Origin: Metabacillus arenae
GTDB lineage: Bacteria > Bacillota > Bacilli > Bacillales > Bacillaceae
Reading direction: 5' to 3'
DNA length: 49,257 bases
NCBI RefSeq assembly: GCF_014773385.1
Contig: NZ_JACXAI010000042.1
Location: forward strand, 1 to 49,257
Shown here: piece by piece, positions 1 through 8,517 of the stretch
Position numbering within the stretch: position 1 is the first letter of the stretch
How the letters are laid out: each line of letters opens with the position of its first letter
Position numbers and translations under genes: made by a program
The notes under the pieces: model-generated
Told to the model about the DNA's origin: nothing
The model's input: the letters and a program-made list of their open reading frames with translations, nothing else
Database searches by the model: none

Positions 1-130
1 GTCGATCCACAATATGCTCATCTTATAAAAATTGAAATACTGAGAAAAACCGAGAAAACAAAAGAGAAACCTTACTTTAATGAGGGAGTTTAAGTTGATT
101 AAAGTATTAACGCATTAAAGTTAGTTTTCG

Positions 131-310
131 ATGTCCAGCTCAGGCGGACAGAACGTCCTACTGCCGGCAGGCATAAGGCCGTGACGTCCTTGCCGTCCAG
201 GCGCCATCGTCCCTTAGGTCTCAGGGCCAATCCGTCCGAGAAGGTTAAAGAACAACCTTCCAGCCGGCTCGCCCGAATGCTTGTCGCCGAAGGGCTAGCG
301 CCCCTGAGCT
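131..310. repeat. GC-rich dispersed intergenic repeat with terminal inverted repeat
   Basis: This GC-rich block sits in AT-rich intergenic DNA upstream of med. Its ends form an imperfect inverted repeat: AGCTCAGGCG at 137-146 against GCGCCCCTGAGCT at 298-310. The interior has GC-rich palindromic stretches such as CTGCCGGCAG at 161-170. I recall very similar intergenic elements (ending in a CTTGCGCTTTT-like sequence) scattered through Bacillaceae genomes, but I could not compare copies here. A 60-codon open frame starting at 181 lies inside it, lacks a ribosome binding site and is not called. Mobility and function are unknown. Confidence 0.55.
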
Positions 311-376
311 TTTCGTTCTGGAAGCTCGCTTATGAATGGGGTACAACCCTAAGAATAGGATAAAGGAGTTGTGTAA

Positions 377-1330
377 ATGGCGAAAAGGCTGATCTTCATT
401 TTTTTATGCCTTTTCCTCTTGTCAGGATGTGGACAACCTTCATTTACAGGAAAGCTTGAAAAAGTCGGTTTGCTCGTTCCTGAGACAATCAGTGACCAAG
501 TTTGGGGGACAAAAGGATATAAAGGATTATTAACAATACAATCCAAGTTTAATGTTGATGTATTTTATAAAGAAGGAATGGATAATCGATTATCTGTCGA
601 AAAAGCTGTCGATGATTTCCATCAAAAAGGAGTTAATTTGGTTTTTGGACATGGAAGTGAGTATGAGTCCTTTTTTAAAGACATCAGCAAAAAATATCCA
701 GACATCCACTTTGTTTTTTTTAATGGAGATGCCAAAGGAGAAAATGTCACCAGTTTAAATTTTGAAGCTCATTCTATGGGTTTCTTTGGAGGGATGGTCG
801 CCGGGGAGATGACGAAAACAAGAAAGGTTGGCGTTATCGCATCTTTCGAGTGGCAGCCTGAGGTGGATGGTTTCCGTGAAGGAGCTCATTATCAAAACGA
901 TCAAGTTGATGTGGAGGTGAAATATGTCAAGCATTGGGATGACATCGATGCAGCACTGAAGATACTTGATCAAATGATAGTGGAAGGCGTAGATGTTGTG
1001 TATCCGGCTGGAGATGGATACAATGTACCTGTAATCGAAAGATTAAAGGAAGAAGGTTTGTATGCAATTGGATTTATTTCTGACCAATCAGATCTTGGGG
1101 AAGGTACTGTTCTTACAAGCACGATTCAAGATGTTGATAAACTTTATGAACTTGTTGCACAGCAATACAATAAAGGGTCTTTGAAGAGTGGAGAGTTATC
1201 TTTTGATTTTAGCGATAATGTGATTGAGTTAGGAGAATTCAGCCCTCATGTAGATGAGGAATTTAAACAAAAAATCATGAAAGATATCGACACCTTTCGC
1301 AAAACAAAAAAGCTTCCAAACGAACTATAA
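377..1330 (+). CDS. med: Med, BMP-family lipoprotein that positively affects comK
   Basis: The product has 317 residues, the usual length of Med. It begins with a lipoprotein signal peptide whose lipobox LLSGC puts the lipidated cysteine at residue 18. The rest reads as a periplasmic-binding-protein fold of the basic membrane protein (BMP/PnrA) family, with segments such as GHGSEYE and PAGDGYN. In B. subtilis Med raises competence by acting on comK expression. AAAGGAG precedes the ATG. comZ follows after 13 bases, the conserved med-comZ arrangement, so the two are probably co-transcribed. Its ligand cannot be read from the sequence. Confidence 0.88.
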   Translation: MAKRLIFIFLCLFLLSGCGQPSFTGKLEKVGLLVPETISDQVWGTKGYKGLLTIQSKFNVDVFYKEGMDNRLSVEKAVDDFHQKGVNLVFGHGSEYESFFKDISKKYPDIHFVFFNGDAKGENVTSLNFEAHSMGFFGGMVAGEMTKTRKVGVIASFEWQPEVDGFREGAHYQNDQVDVEVKYVKHWDDIDAALKILDQMIVEGVDVVYPAGDGYNVPVIERLKEEGLYAIGFISDQSDLGEGTVLTSTIQDVDKLYELVAQQYNKGSLKSGELSFDFSDNVIELGEFSPHVDEEFKQKIMKDIDTFRKTKKLPNEL

Positions 1331-1343
1331 GGAGGAATTTGAA

Positions 1344-1532
1344 ATGGAACAACACCCAAAAACAATGGAATTTATGCAAATTGCAATGAAATACTTACCG
1401 GAGGCAAAAACAGCCATGGATGAAGCTGGAATCGAAGTTTCTATGGATCACCTTCAACCAATGCTCACTTTACTAACAAAAGCAATGGCTGATGCTTATG
1501 AATTAGGGAAACAAGAAGCAAGTGAGGAATAA
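1344..1532 (+). CDS. comZ: ComZ, small competence-associated regulator
   Basis: This 62-residue helical acidic protein has the length and position of B. subtilis ComZ (63 residues), which is encoded directly after med and negatively affects comG expression. AAGGAGGA lies at the standard distance before the ATG. A strong hairpin with a T-run follows the stop codon and ends the med-comZ unit. There are no membrane segments or cysteines. Identification rests on length, composition and gene order. Confidence 0.85.
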   Translation: MEQHPKTMEFMQIAMKYLPEAKTAMDEAGIEVSMDHLQPMLTLLTKAMADAYELGKQEASEE

Positions 1533-1559
1533 AAAAAGTGCCATTTCGGCACTTTTTTT
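1531..1559 (+). terminator. Intrinsic terminator after comZ
   Basis: An inverted repeat (AAAGTGCC at 1535-1542 and GGCACTTT at 1548-1555) with a short loop is followed by seven T residues. A-runs on the left side could let it work on the minus strand too. Bases 1561-1668 contain two AACGGCG copies and nothing else I recognise. Confidence 0.85.
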
Positions 1560-1668
1560 GATGAAAGGGATCCTGCTGCCAAACTTCCTAAACTAAACGG
1601 CGCCACTGACTATAGAAAACGGCGTAGTTAAACTTTTGGTATGAAAGTAGACGCAACTACTTTATAAG

Positions 1669-1959
1669 TTAGGACTTGAATTTCTTTTTGAAATAATCAA
1701 CTACTGGTGAGAACTCACTGAGTAATGGTTTTAGCTCTTGGATCGATGAGTAGATATCCTCCAGCTGGTTCATGAGCTCCATGTAATCTATTTCTTGGCC
1801 AGTCTGATTTGTTGCATCTGACGGTTTTGCGGATTTTGGTTTTTTTTTACTTGATCCGAACATCATTTGAGAAAAAAAATCCCCCGGCTCATTCTTTGGT
1901 TGTTCATTTAACTGGTCCTCGTTCTCAGCGGTATTTTCTTGTTTTTCTTCCTCGCTCAT
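1669..1959 (-). CDS. YjzB-position hypothetical protein, acidic with C-terminal helix
   Basis: This is a minus-strand gene between comZ and fabH, the place of yjzB in B. subtilis. I start it at the second methionine (1959), giving 96 residues, because AAGGATGG lies upstream of that codon, whereas the first ATG (1971) overlaps this signal. The N-terminal half is rich in E, N, Q and K and probably disordered. Residues 55-96 look amphipathic and helical and end in a lysine-rich tail. No catalytic motif, signal peptide or membrane segment is visible. The function is unknown and the link to YjzB is positional. Confidence 0.65.
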   Translation of the reverse strand: MSEEEKQENTAENEDQLNEQPKNEPGDFFSQMMFGSSKKKPKSAKPSDATNQTGQEIDYMELMNQLEDIYSSIQELKPLLSEFSPVVDYFKKKFKS

Positions 1960-2189
1960 ATTAATCACCATCCTTTTTAAAATAAGGAAGTTTTATTAAG
2001 TTTTTGTGATTAGCCAGCCTCATGCGCCAATAGATCCAAGGCAACTAGTCAACCTGTCATTAAAGGACAACTTTATGCCGAACGTTCTTGTTTGTGCCTC
2101 CCAAGGACTTGAGCTTCTGCTTTTTTTATCATCCTGTTAATACTCTATGTATTTTTTGAAAATAGGATTAGACATAAATACAGTAAATA

Positions 2190-2238
2190 TTGATATACTT
2201 TTGGAAATAAGATAATATTAGTACCAAGTACTAATATT
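2190..2238 (+). promoter_or_regulatory. fabH promoter with FapR-type operator
   Basis: A perfect palindrome has 11-bp arms (AATATTAGTAC at 2214-2224 and GTACTAATATT at 2228-2238) around a 3-base centre. It contains the TTAGTAC...GTACTAA core of the FapR operator, which represses fatty acid and phospholipid genes until malonyl-CoA accumulates. A -35-like TTGATA lies at 2190-2195, and -10-like hexamers at 2211-2216 (GATAAT) and 2213-2218 (TAATAT) overlap the left arm, so bound FapR would occlude the promoter. fabH is a classical FapR target. Confidence 0.85.
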
Positions 2239-2307
2239 TGATTATAAGTAATGGCTTATTTTAGAATGAACAGAAAAAAACTAGGCCTATATAAAGGGGT
2301 TGGGTAT

Positions 2308-3240
2308 ATGAACGCAGGTATTATTGGAATTGGACGCTACGTTCCAGAGAAAGTGTTAACAAATGCTGATTTGGAGAAAATGGTAGATACATCTGATGAA
2401 TGGATTCGTACTCGTACCGGTATTGAAGAGAGACGGATTGCAGAGGATGATATGGATACATCACACATGGCATTTCTAGCAGCAAAAAATGCACTGGAGA
2501 ATGCAAATGTGAATGCTGAGGACTTGGACATGATTTTAGTCGCAACCGTCACCCCAGATCAACCATTTCCGACGGTAGCTTGCATGCTCCAGGAACAATT
2601 GGGTGCAAAAAAAGCATGTGCGATGGATATAAGTGCTGCATGCGCTGGCTTTATGTATGGAATGGTAACGGCTAAACAATTTATTGAAGCTGGGACTTAC
2701 AAACATGTGCTGGTCATAGGAGTTGAGAAGCTCTCAAAAATTACAAACTGGGATGACCGAAATACCGCTGTCCTGTTTGGTGATGGAGCTGGTGCTGCGG
2801 TTTTGGGACCTGTCCCCGATGGAAAAGGGATTTTATCATTTGAATTAGGAGCAGATGGTGTTGGCGGGAAACATCTTTATCAGGATGAAAAGATCATCAT
2901 GAATGGAAGAGAAGTTTTCAAGTTTGCTGTCCGTCAAATGGGTGAATCCAGTGTAAATGTGCTCGAAAAAGCAGGATTAGGTAAAGAAGATGTAGATTTC
3001 CTAATTCCACATCAGGCGAATATAAGAATTATGGAGGCAGCACGTGAGAGATTAGAACTGCCGGAAGAAAAAATGTCAAAAACAGTTAATAAATACGGAA
3101 ATACATCTGCTGCTTCTATTCCTATTTCTATTGTAGAAGAGGTTGAAGCTGGTAAAATAAAAGATGGAGACCTGGTTGTCATGGTAGGCTTTGGTGGTGG
3201 TTTAACCTGGGGTGCTATCGCGATGCGCTGGGGTAAATAA
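2308..3240 (+). CDS. fabH: Beta-ketoacyl-ACP synthase III (FabH)
   Basis: FabH condenses acetyl- or branched acyl-CoA with malonyl-ACP to start fatty acid synthesis. From the ATG at 2308 the product is 310 residues, close to FabHA (312). AAAGGGGT at 2293-2300 supports this start. An upstream in-frame ATG at 2251 lacks such a signal. The catalytic triad is visible: Cys112 in ISAACAGF, His235 in IPHQAN and Asn265 in YGNTSAAS. The [10 protein letters not shown]-terminus is typical. It is followed by fabF after a 241-base spacer, longer than usual because of an inserted folded element. FapR control is expected from the upstream operator. Confidence 0.95.
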   Translation: MNAGIIGIGRYVPEKVLTNADLEKMVDTSDEWIRTRTGIEERRIAEDDMDTSHMAFLAAKNALENANVNAEDLDMILVATVTPDQPFPTVACMLQEQLGAKKACAMDISAACAGFMYGMVTAKQFIEAGTYKHVLVIGVEKLSKITNWDDRNTAVLFGDGAGAAVLGPVPDGKGILSFELGADGVGGKHLYQDEKIIMNGREVFKFAVRQMGESSVNVLEKAGLGKEDVDFLIPHQANIRIMEAARERLELPEEKMSKTVNKYGNTSAASIPISIVEEVEAGKIKDGDLVVMVGFGGGLTWGAIAMRWGK

Positions 3241-3245
3241 CGGTA

Positions 3246-3404
3246 ATCCCACTTTTAACGGGCAGTAAAACTCAATCTAATCTTCTGAGAGATAACGAAG
3301 ATAGGTGGGGGATAACTGCCCGCAGATGTCCGGGAATAAGGAACACAGACTCAAAGCGCCGCATCCTGGCAAGTCTGTGTGACCACATTCTGTGGGCCTC
3401 GGGC
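3246..3404 (+). repeat. GC-rich pseudoknot-capable structured element between fabH and fabF
   Basis: This element has dense complementary pairing. CGGGCAGT (3259-3266) pairs perfectly with ACTGCCCG (3315-3322). CCCAC (3248-3252) pairs with GTGGG (3305-3309), crossing the first stem and so implying a pseudoknot. ATCTTC (3280-3285) pairs with GAAGAT (3297-3302) inside. ACACAGACT (3343-3351) pairs with AGTCTGTGT (3372-3380). CCACA/TGTGG (3383-3395) and GCC/GGC (3396-3404) form small terminal hairpins. No reading frame uses it. I infer a mobile-element end or guide-RNA-like remnant (IS200/IS605-type) or a dispersed RNA repeat, but could not test this. Confidence 0.6.
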
Positions 3405-3481
3405 TAACGATCAGTTGGGAAAGAAAAAATATTCTGATAGAAGTTTCACTTTATCTTTGGAGAAAGGAAGGGTACTCAAAT

Positions 3482-4720
3482 ATGAAAAATAAACGAGTGG
3501 TAGTAACAGGACTAGGGGCTGTCACCCCTTTAGGAAATGATGCAAAGACAAGTTTTGATCAAGCTGTTAAGGGAGTATCAGGTATTGGTCCCTTAACTCG
3601 AGTAAATGCTGAGGATTATCCAGCGAAAGTTGCAGGTGAATTGAAGGACTTTAATGTTGAAGAGTATATGGACAAAAAAGATGCTAGAAAAATGGATCGC
3701 TTCACACAATATGCAATAGCAGCCTCTTTTATGGCTGTAAAAGATGCAAATCTAGAAATTACGGATGAAAATGCACCCCGGGTTGGTGTATGGATTGGAT
3801 CAGGCATTGGCGGAATGGAGACATTTGAAAACCAATTTCAAACACTTCTTGAAAAAGGACCGCGCCGGGTAAGTCCATTTTTCGTTCCAATGATGATTCC
3901 TGATATGGCAGCAGGACAAGTATCAATCGCACTTGGTGCAAAAGGGTTTAACTCTTGTACAGTTACAGCGTGTGCAACTGGTACAAATTCAATTGGCGAT
4001 GCCTTTAAAGTCATTCAACGCGGTAACGCAGATGTCATGGTCACCGGAGGGTCAGAAGCTCCTTTAACAAGAATGTCGTTTGCAGGCTTTTCAGCTAATA
4101 AAGCATTGTCCACAAACCAAGATCCACAAACGGCAAGCAGACCATTTGATTTAAACCGCGATGGATTTGTCATGGGTGAAGGGGCAGGGATTCTTGTTCT
4201 TGAGGAACTAGATCATGCGCTTGCTAGAGGTGCTGAGATTTATGCTGAAATCGTGGGGTATGGATCAACAGGCGATGCTTACCACATTACAGCACCGGCT
4301 CCAGGCGGAGAAGGCGGTGTCCGGGCAATGAAGGAAGCCATTGCAGACGGAGGCCTTACTCCTGATCAAATTGATTACATTAATGCTCATGGAACAAGTA
4401 CTCCATATAACGATAAATTTGAAACACTTGCAATTAAAGAGGTATTTGGCGAACATGCACAAAAGCTTGCCATCAGCTCAACAAAGTCAATGACAGGCCA
4501 CCTCCTTGGAGCAGCTGGAGGCGTTGAAGCAATTTTCTCTATCCTTGCGATTAAGGAAGGAATCATCCCTCCAACAATCAACCTTGAAACTCCCGATCCA
4601 GATTGTGATCTTGACTATGTTCCAAACGAAGCAAGAAAACAAAACATAAACACAGCATTAAGCAACTCCCTTGGTTTTGGCGGTCATAATGCCACAATCG
4701 TCTTTAAAAAATATGAATAA
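3482..4720 (+). CDS. fabF: Beta-ketoacyl-ACP synthase II (FabF)
   Basis: FabF performs the elongating Claisen condensation of acyl-ACP with malonyl-ACP. From the ATG at 3482, preceded by AAGGAAGG, it is 412 residues, matching the family (about 413). The Cys-His-His triad is present: Cys164 in TACATGTNS, His303 in NAHGTSTP and His340 in [10 protein letters not shown]. An earlier in-frame start at 3392 lies in the structured spacer and has no ribosome binding site. It is the second gene of the fabH-fabF unit and ends at a hairpin terminator. It is the target type of cerulenin and platensimycin. Confidence 0.96.
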   Translation: MKNKRVVVTGLGAVTPLGNDAKTSFDQAVKGVSGIGPLTRVNAEDYPAKVAGELKDFNVEEYMDKKDARKMDRFTQYAIAASFMAVKDANLEITDENAPRVGVWIGSGIGGMETFENQFQTLLEKGPRRVSPFFVPMMIPDMAAGQVSIALGAKGFNSCTVTACATGTNSIGDAFKVIQRGNADVMVTGGSEAPLTRMSFAGFSANKALSTNQDPQTASRPFDLNRDGFVMGEGAGILVLEELDHALARGAEIYAEIVGYGSTGDAYHITAPAPGGEGGVRAMKEAIADGGLTPDQIDYINAHGTSTPYNDKFETLAIKEVFGEHAQKLAISSTKSMTGHLLGAAGGVEAIFSILAIKEGIIPPTINLETPDPDCDLDYVPNEARKQNINTALSNSLGFGGHNATIVFKKYE

Positions 4721-4732
4721 TTAATTATGAAG

Positions 4733-4762
4733 CTACTCTCTTATAATGGGGGTAGTTTTTTT
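4733..4762 (+). terminator. Intrinsic terminator after fabF
   Basis: CTACTCTC (4733-4740) pairs with GGGGGTAG (4748-4755) using two G-U pairs, followed by a seven-T run. Confidence 0.75.
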
Positions 4763-4778
4763 GATTTTTACTAATTAT

Positions 4779-5337
4779 CTGGAGGGTTAAAGCAAGTGAA
4801 GTCCTTTCACTAATAAAAAGAACAAATGGCCAGAATCCAGGGACAGCCGACAATAAAGATATCGTCGGGCCAATAAAATTGCCTTACGGAAAATAAAATC
4901 GCTCATCAGGCCAATAAATTCTCGGAAATGGCCAGTAAAATTCACGGTAAGGAAAGAAAGTGAGTACCCGCAGACAGTAAAAAGATGGTGTGGCCAGTAA
5001 ATGGAGGATGGCAAAAGCAAGTGAAGTCCTTTCACTAATAAAAAGAACAAATGGCCAGAATCCAGGGATAGCCGACAATAACGATATCGTCGGGCCAATA
5101 AAATTGCCTTACGGAAAATAAAATCGCTCATCCGGCCAATAAATTCTCGGATATGGCCAATAAATTCTCGGATATGGCCAGTAAATTTCACGGTAAGGAA
5201 AGAAAGTGAGTACCCGCAGACAGTAAAAAGTTGGTGTGGCAAGTAAATGGAGGATGGCAAAAGCAAGTGAAGTCCTTTCTGCTAATAAAAAGTACAAAAA
5301 TCCAGAATCTAGAAAAAGCCGACAATAAAAGTTACCG
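4779..5337. repeat. Nested tandem array of 20-21-nt units with GGCCARTAAA core
   Basis: The array is made of units of mostly 21 nt (some 19-20), each with a core like GGCCAATAAA or GACAATAAA and a variable tail. The units are organised in a larger repeat. The marker AAAGCAAGTGAAGTCC starts at 4789, 5014 and 5260, giving steps of 225 and 246 bases. The 21-base difference is explained by a duplicated unit in the second copy (TAAATTCTCGGATAT occurs twice in succession). The third copy decays after about 5337. Minus-strand frames stay open and give repetitive peptides (FIGHIRE), but none has a convincing start. It lies between the fabF terminator and yjaZ. Confidence 0.85.
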
Positions 5338-5463
5338 GCTTGAAGACCTGATTTCCCGGAATTCCCTCAATCTTCGCCGAAAAACAAAATAATTCAGTTG
5401 AATTAGATACTTGAATGTACATAAATGCATAGGATGGGGCATAAGGAGGGGAGTGTTAGCAGA

Positions 5464-6243
5464 GTGAGTGTACTTCCTACAAACAACTGGCTGAAGACGG
5501 CGGACAGGCGCGAGGATTTGTTGAAAAAAATTTATCGGTATTTTCCTGATAGAGGTGAAAGGGAAGTCAATCATACCTTGACATCATTTGGGATGTTTAA
5601 AACGATGAACAATGTGAGTGATTGGCTTGCTCGGGCGGAGGAACAGGGTTATTGGAAAACTGTGAAGCTCGAAGAACGGCGATTAATAAAGGAATGGGAT
5701 GGACCAGATACAACTGTTTTTATCCTCCCTAATGATCACACAAATAGCGTTATTCAAAAGGAATATAACGGAAAGGCAGGATTAGCATTTCACGATAAGC
5801 TTTTTTTATTTCTTTCCAAGGATTGTAAAAAGAAGGATATCCAAGCAATAATCACACATGAATACAATCATGTGTGCCGGCTGGCTCGCGATCCAAAAGA
5901 TGAAAAAGATTATACTCTAATCGATACAATTATTCTCGAAGGAATGGCCGAAAATGCAGTGAGAGTCAGGCTTGGAGAGGAGTCCGTTTCTCCGTGGGCC
6001 TCTGCATATTCTGATAAACAGTTAACCTATTTTTATAAAGAGATTATCTTGCCTAACGATCAGTTGACAAGAGCAGAAAGAAGATTCCCGCAGGTGATGT
6101 TTGGAACGGGATTCTATCCGAAGATGGTAGGATATGCTGTTGGCTACTACATCGTTAAAAATTTCATGAAAAAGGAAGGGGCAACGATAAAATCATTGCT
6201 AACAACAAAAAGTGAGGAAATAATAAATAGTTTAATGCTATAA
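5464..6243 (+). CDS. yjaZ: YjaZ, predicted zinc metalloprotease (DUF2268)
   Basis: The product carries a zincin motif HEYNH (His132 to His136 from this start) and a downstream ILEGMAE helix whose glutamate is a likely third zinc ligand, as in DUF2268 proteins. I take the GTG at 5464 (259 residues, near YjaZ's 261) because AAGGAGGGG lies about 14 bases upstream. That spacing is long, so the start is uncertain; the ATG at 5425 lies before this signal. No signal peptide or membrane segment is seen. yjaZ sits upstream of the app operon as in B. subtilis, with a terminator between them. Its substrate is unknown. Confidence 0.82.
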   Translation: MSVLPTNNWLKTADRREDLLKKIYRYFPDRGEREVNHTLTSFGMFKTMNNVSDWLARAEEQGYWKTVKLEERRLIKEWDGPDTTVFILPNDHTNSVIQKEYNGKAGLAFHDKLFLFLSKDCKKKDIQAIITHEYNHVCRLARDPKDEKDYTLIDTIILEGMAENAVRVRLGEESVSPWASAYSDKQLTYFYKEIILPNDQLTRAERRFPQVMFGTGFYPKMVGYAVGYYIVKNFMKKEGATIKSLLTTKSEEIINSLML

Positions 6244-6307
6244 AGCTTTATAGTAAAAAAGTTTACACAAAAACATTTTCATTCACTTGTAAAGAGATAA
6301 AGTAACT

Positions 6308-6336
6308 AAAAACTCTTATTATTAGGGGTTTTTTAT
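6308..6336 (+). terminator. Intrinsic terminator after yjaZ
   Basis: AAAACTC (6309-6315) pairs with GGGGTTTT (6325-6332) with a G-U pair, then more T residues. Confidence 0.65.
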
Positions 6337-6377
6337 CTGTGATAAATTTACTAAATGGTAATAATTTTAAAAATATA

Positions 6378-6406
6378 TTGCACATGTAACATTTTTGTAA
6401 TAATAT
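6378..6406 (+). promoter_or_regulatory. Putative SigA promoter of the app operon
   Basis: TTGCAC at 6378-6383 and TAATAT at 6401-6406 are separated by 17 bases, 54 bases before the appD start and after the yjaZ terminator. Confidence 0.55.
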
Positions 6407-6459
6407 CTTAGTCAAATATAATAAATATTAATAATCTTTTAAATATTCAGAGGTGTCAA

Positions 6460-7482
6460 ATGAATCAGACTATTATTTTAGATAAAGAAACACCGCTGTT
6501 AGAAGTAAATAATTTAAAGACGGGTTTTAAGATTGATAAAGAATTTCATAATGCTGTAAATGGAGTCTCTTTTTCTGTGAAAAAGAGACAAATTGTTGGG
6601 GTTGTAGGAGAGTCTGGCTGCGGAAAAAGTGTAATGTCCCTGTCTATAATGAAGCTTTTACCTAAAGGTATTGGTCAAATAACAGGCGGAGAAATAAAAT
6701 TTGAGGGGAAAAATCTAGCAAAGTTATCTGATAAAGAAATGAACAAGGTTCGCGGGAAAGAAATCAGTATGATCTTCCAAGAACCAATGACTTCACTTAA
6801 TCCGGTATTTACAATCGGTTTTCAAATTGAAGAAGCAATGTTTAATCATATGAAACTCTCGAAGGCAGAGGCGAGAAAGAAATCGATTGCTCTTTTAAAA
6901 AGTGTAGGAATTTCACGGCCGGATAAAATTGTTGAAGAATATCCTCATCAATTATCTGGCGGTATGAGGCAGCGGGTGATGATTGCGATAGCCATTGCCT
7001 GTCAACCGAAATTGCTTATAGCGGATGAACCGACAACTGCACTGGATGTAACCGTTCAAGCTCAAATATTAGAGCTGTTAAAAGATATTCAAGAGAAAAA
7101 TGAGATGTCGATCATCTTGATAACACATGATCTAGGGGTAGTAGCTGAAACCTGTGACGAGGTCATTGTGATGTATGCGGGAAATATTGTGGAACGAACA
7201 AATGTGGAAGCCTTGTTTTATGATCCGAAGCACCCTTATACAAATCTACTTCTAGGATCGATCCCGAAATTAGAAGGGGAAACCGATCGGCTTGCAAGTA
7301 TAAAGGGAATCGTTCCTTCTTTAAAAAATATGCCTGCCTTCGGTTGCCGATTTACTGATCGCTGTCCAAAGGCAATGGAAGATTGCAAACATATTACTCC
7401 ACAGCTGGCCAGGGTTTCAGATGGACATGAAGTGTCCTGCCTCTTATATGAAGAAAGTTATCCTATAGAGAGTGTGAGGTAG
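6460..7482 (+). CDS. appD: AppD, oligopeptide ABC transporter ATPase
   Basis: One of the two ATPases powering the App oligopeptide importer. Visible motifs are Walker A GESGCGKS, signature LSGGMRQR, Walker B LLIADEPTTALD and the H-loop ITHDLG. The C-terminal oligopeptide/dipeptide domain carries four cysteines (296, 302, 309, 327) in the spacing of the iron-sulfur motif known in Dpp/Opp-type ATPases. Length is 340 residues (B. subtilis AppD 328). GAGGTG precedes the ATG. First gene of appD-F-A-B-C; appF starts 4 bases after its stop. Confidence 0.93.
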   Translation: MNQTIILDKETPLLEVNNLKTGFKIDKEFHNAVNGVSFSVKKRQIVGVVGESGCGKSVMSLSIMKLLPKGIGQITGGEIKFEGKNLAKLSDKEMNKVRGKEISMIFQEPMTSLNPVFTIGFQIEEAMFNHMKLSKAEARKKSIALLKSVGISRPDKIVEEYPHQLSGGMRQRVMIAIAIACQPKLLIADEPTTALDVTVQAQILELLKDIQEKNEMSIILITHDLGVVAETCDEVIVMYAGNIVERTNVEALFYDPKHPYTNLLLGSIPKLEGETDRLASIKGIVPSLKNMPAFGCRFTDRCPKAMEDCKHITPQLARVSDGHEVSCLLYEESYPIESVR

Positions 7483-7486
7483 CTAA

Positions 7487-8470
7487 ATGAGCCAAACAAC
7501 AGAAAAAAATGTACTGTTAGATGTTCAAAATTTAAAGACCTATTATCCAGTAAAAGGCGGCTTTCTCAGAAGAACAGTTGGCCATGTAAAAGCTGTTGAT
7601 AATATTAGCTTTAAAATCAAGGCAGGCGAAACACTTGGACTTGTCGGGGAGTCGGGATGCGGAAAATCTACTACAGGACGGACTATTCTCCGATTATTAA
7701 ATCCGACAGATGGAAAAATTCTTTTTGATGGAAAAGATATTACGAGTTTAAGAGGAAAGTCTTTGCGTGATATCCGTCAAGATATGCAAATGGTATTTCA
7801 GGATCCTTACGCTTCCTTAAACCAAATGCAAATGGTCGGAGACGTCATAGCCGAGCCTATATTAAATTTTGGAAAGCGCTCAAAAAAGGCTTTGAAAGAA
7901 GAAATTATGGACCTTTTAGAAAAAGTAGGCCTACCACCTGATGCTTACTATAAGTACCCCCATGAGTTTTCCGGCGGACAGCGGCAAAGAATTGGGATTG
8001 CTAGAGCCCTCGCCCTGCGTCCGAAGCTGATAATAGCCGACGAACCGGTCTCTGCTTTAGATGTATCCGTACAATCTCAAGTTCTGAATCTACTAAATGA
8101 TCTGCAGGATGAATTCGATTTAACATTTTTATTTATTGCCCACGACTTAAGTGTTGTGAAGCATATGAGTGACAGAATCGGAGTGATGTATCTTGGCAAC
8201 ATGGCAGAGATCGCAGATAACATAAGCATTTATGCAGATCCTCTTCATCCATATACTCAGGCACTTATCTCAGCTATTCCAGAACCTGATCCTAAAAAGC
8301 GAAAACAGCGCATAGTGTTAGAAGGGGATGTCCCAAGTCCGATAAATCCTCCGGTCGGATGTCCGTTTCATCCAAGATGTCAGCATGCAAAGCCAGAATG
8401 CTCGCAAATCAAACCTCAATTAAAGGAGGTGAAGAAGGGTCATCAAGTAGCTTGTCACCTATATTCATAA
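7487..8470 (+). CDS. appF: AppF, oligopeptide ABC transporter ATPase
   Basis: The partner ATPase of AppD, 327 residues. Motifs are Walker A GESGCGKS, Q-loop FQDPYASLN, signature FSGGQRQR, Walker B LIIADEPVSALD and H-loop IAHDLS. Its C-terminal tail also has four cysteines (292, 298, 305, 323) in a CPFHPRC-type motif. The N-terminal extension YYPVKGGFLRR is usual for the F-type subunit. It is followed by a 221-base structured spacer before appA, so the ATPase and binding-protein parts may be expressed at different levels. Confidence 0.93.
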   Translation: MSQTTEKNVLLDVQNLKTYYPVKGGFLRRTVGHVKAVDNISFKIKAGETLGLVGESGCGKSTTGRTILRLLNPTDGKILFDGKDITSLRGKSLRDIRQDMQMVFQDPYASLNQMQMVGDVIAEPILNFGKRSKKALKEEIMDLLEKVGLPPDAYYKYPHEFSGGQRQRIGIARALALRPKLIIADEPVSALDVSVQSQVLNLLNDLQDEFDLTFLFIAHDLSVVKHMSDRIGVMYLGNMAEIADNISIYADPLHPYTQALISAIPEPDPKKRKQRIVLEGDVPSPINPPVGCPFHPRCQHAKPECSQIKPQLKEVKKGHQVACHLYS

Positions 8471-8517
8471 ATTAGCGTTAGTTTATTCTACTTAACAATT
8501 GGCTATTTCTTTTGAAC

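Noticed and set aside
181-363. 60-codon plus-strand frame upstream of med
   Set aside because: It lies inside the GC-rich repeat, has no ribosome binding site and its peptide shows no protein-like features.
4787-5297. Minus-strand frames of 62-159 codons across the 21-nt array
   Set aside because: They are open because of repeat composition; no start signal, and peptides are simple repeats.
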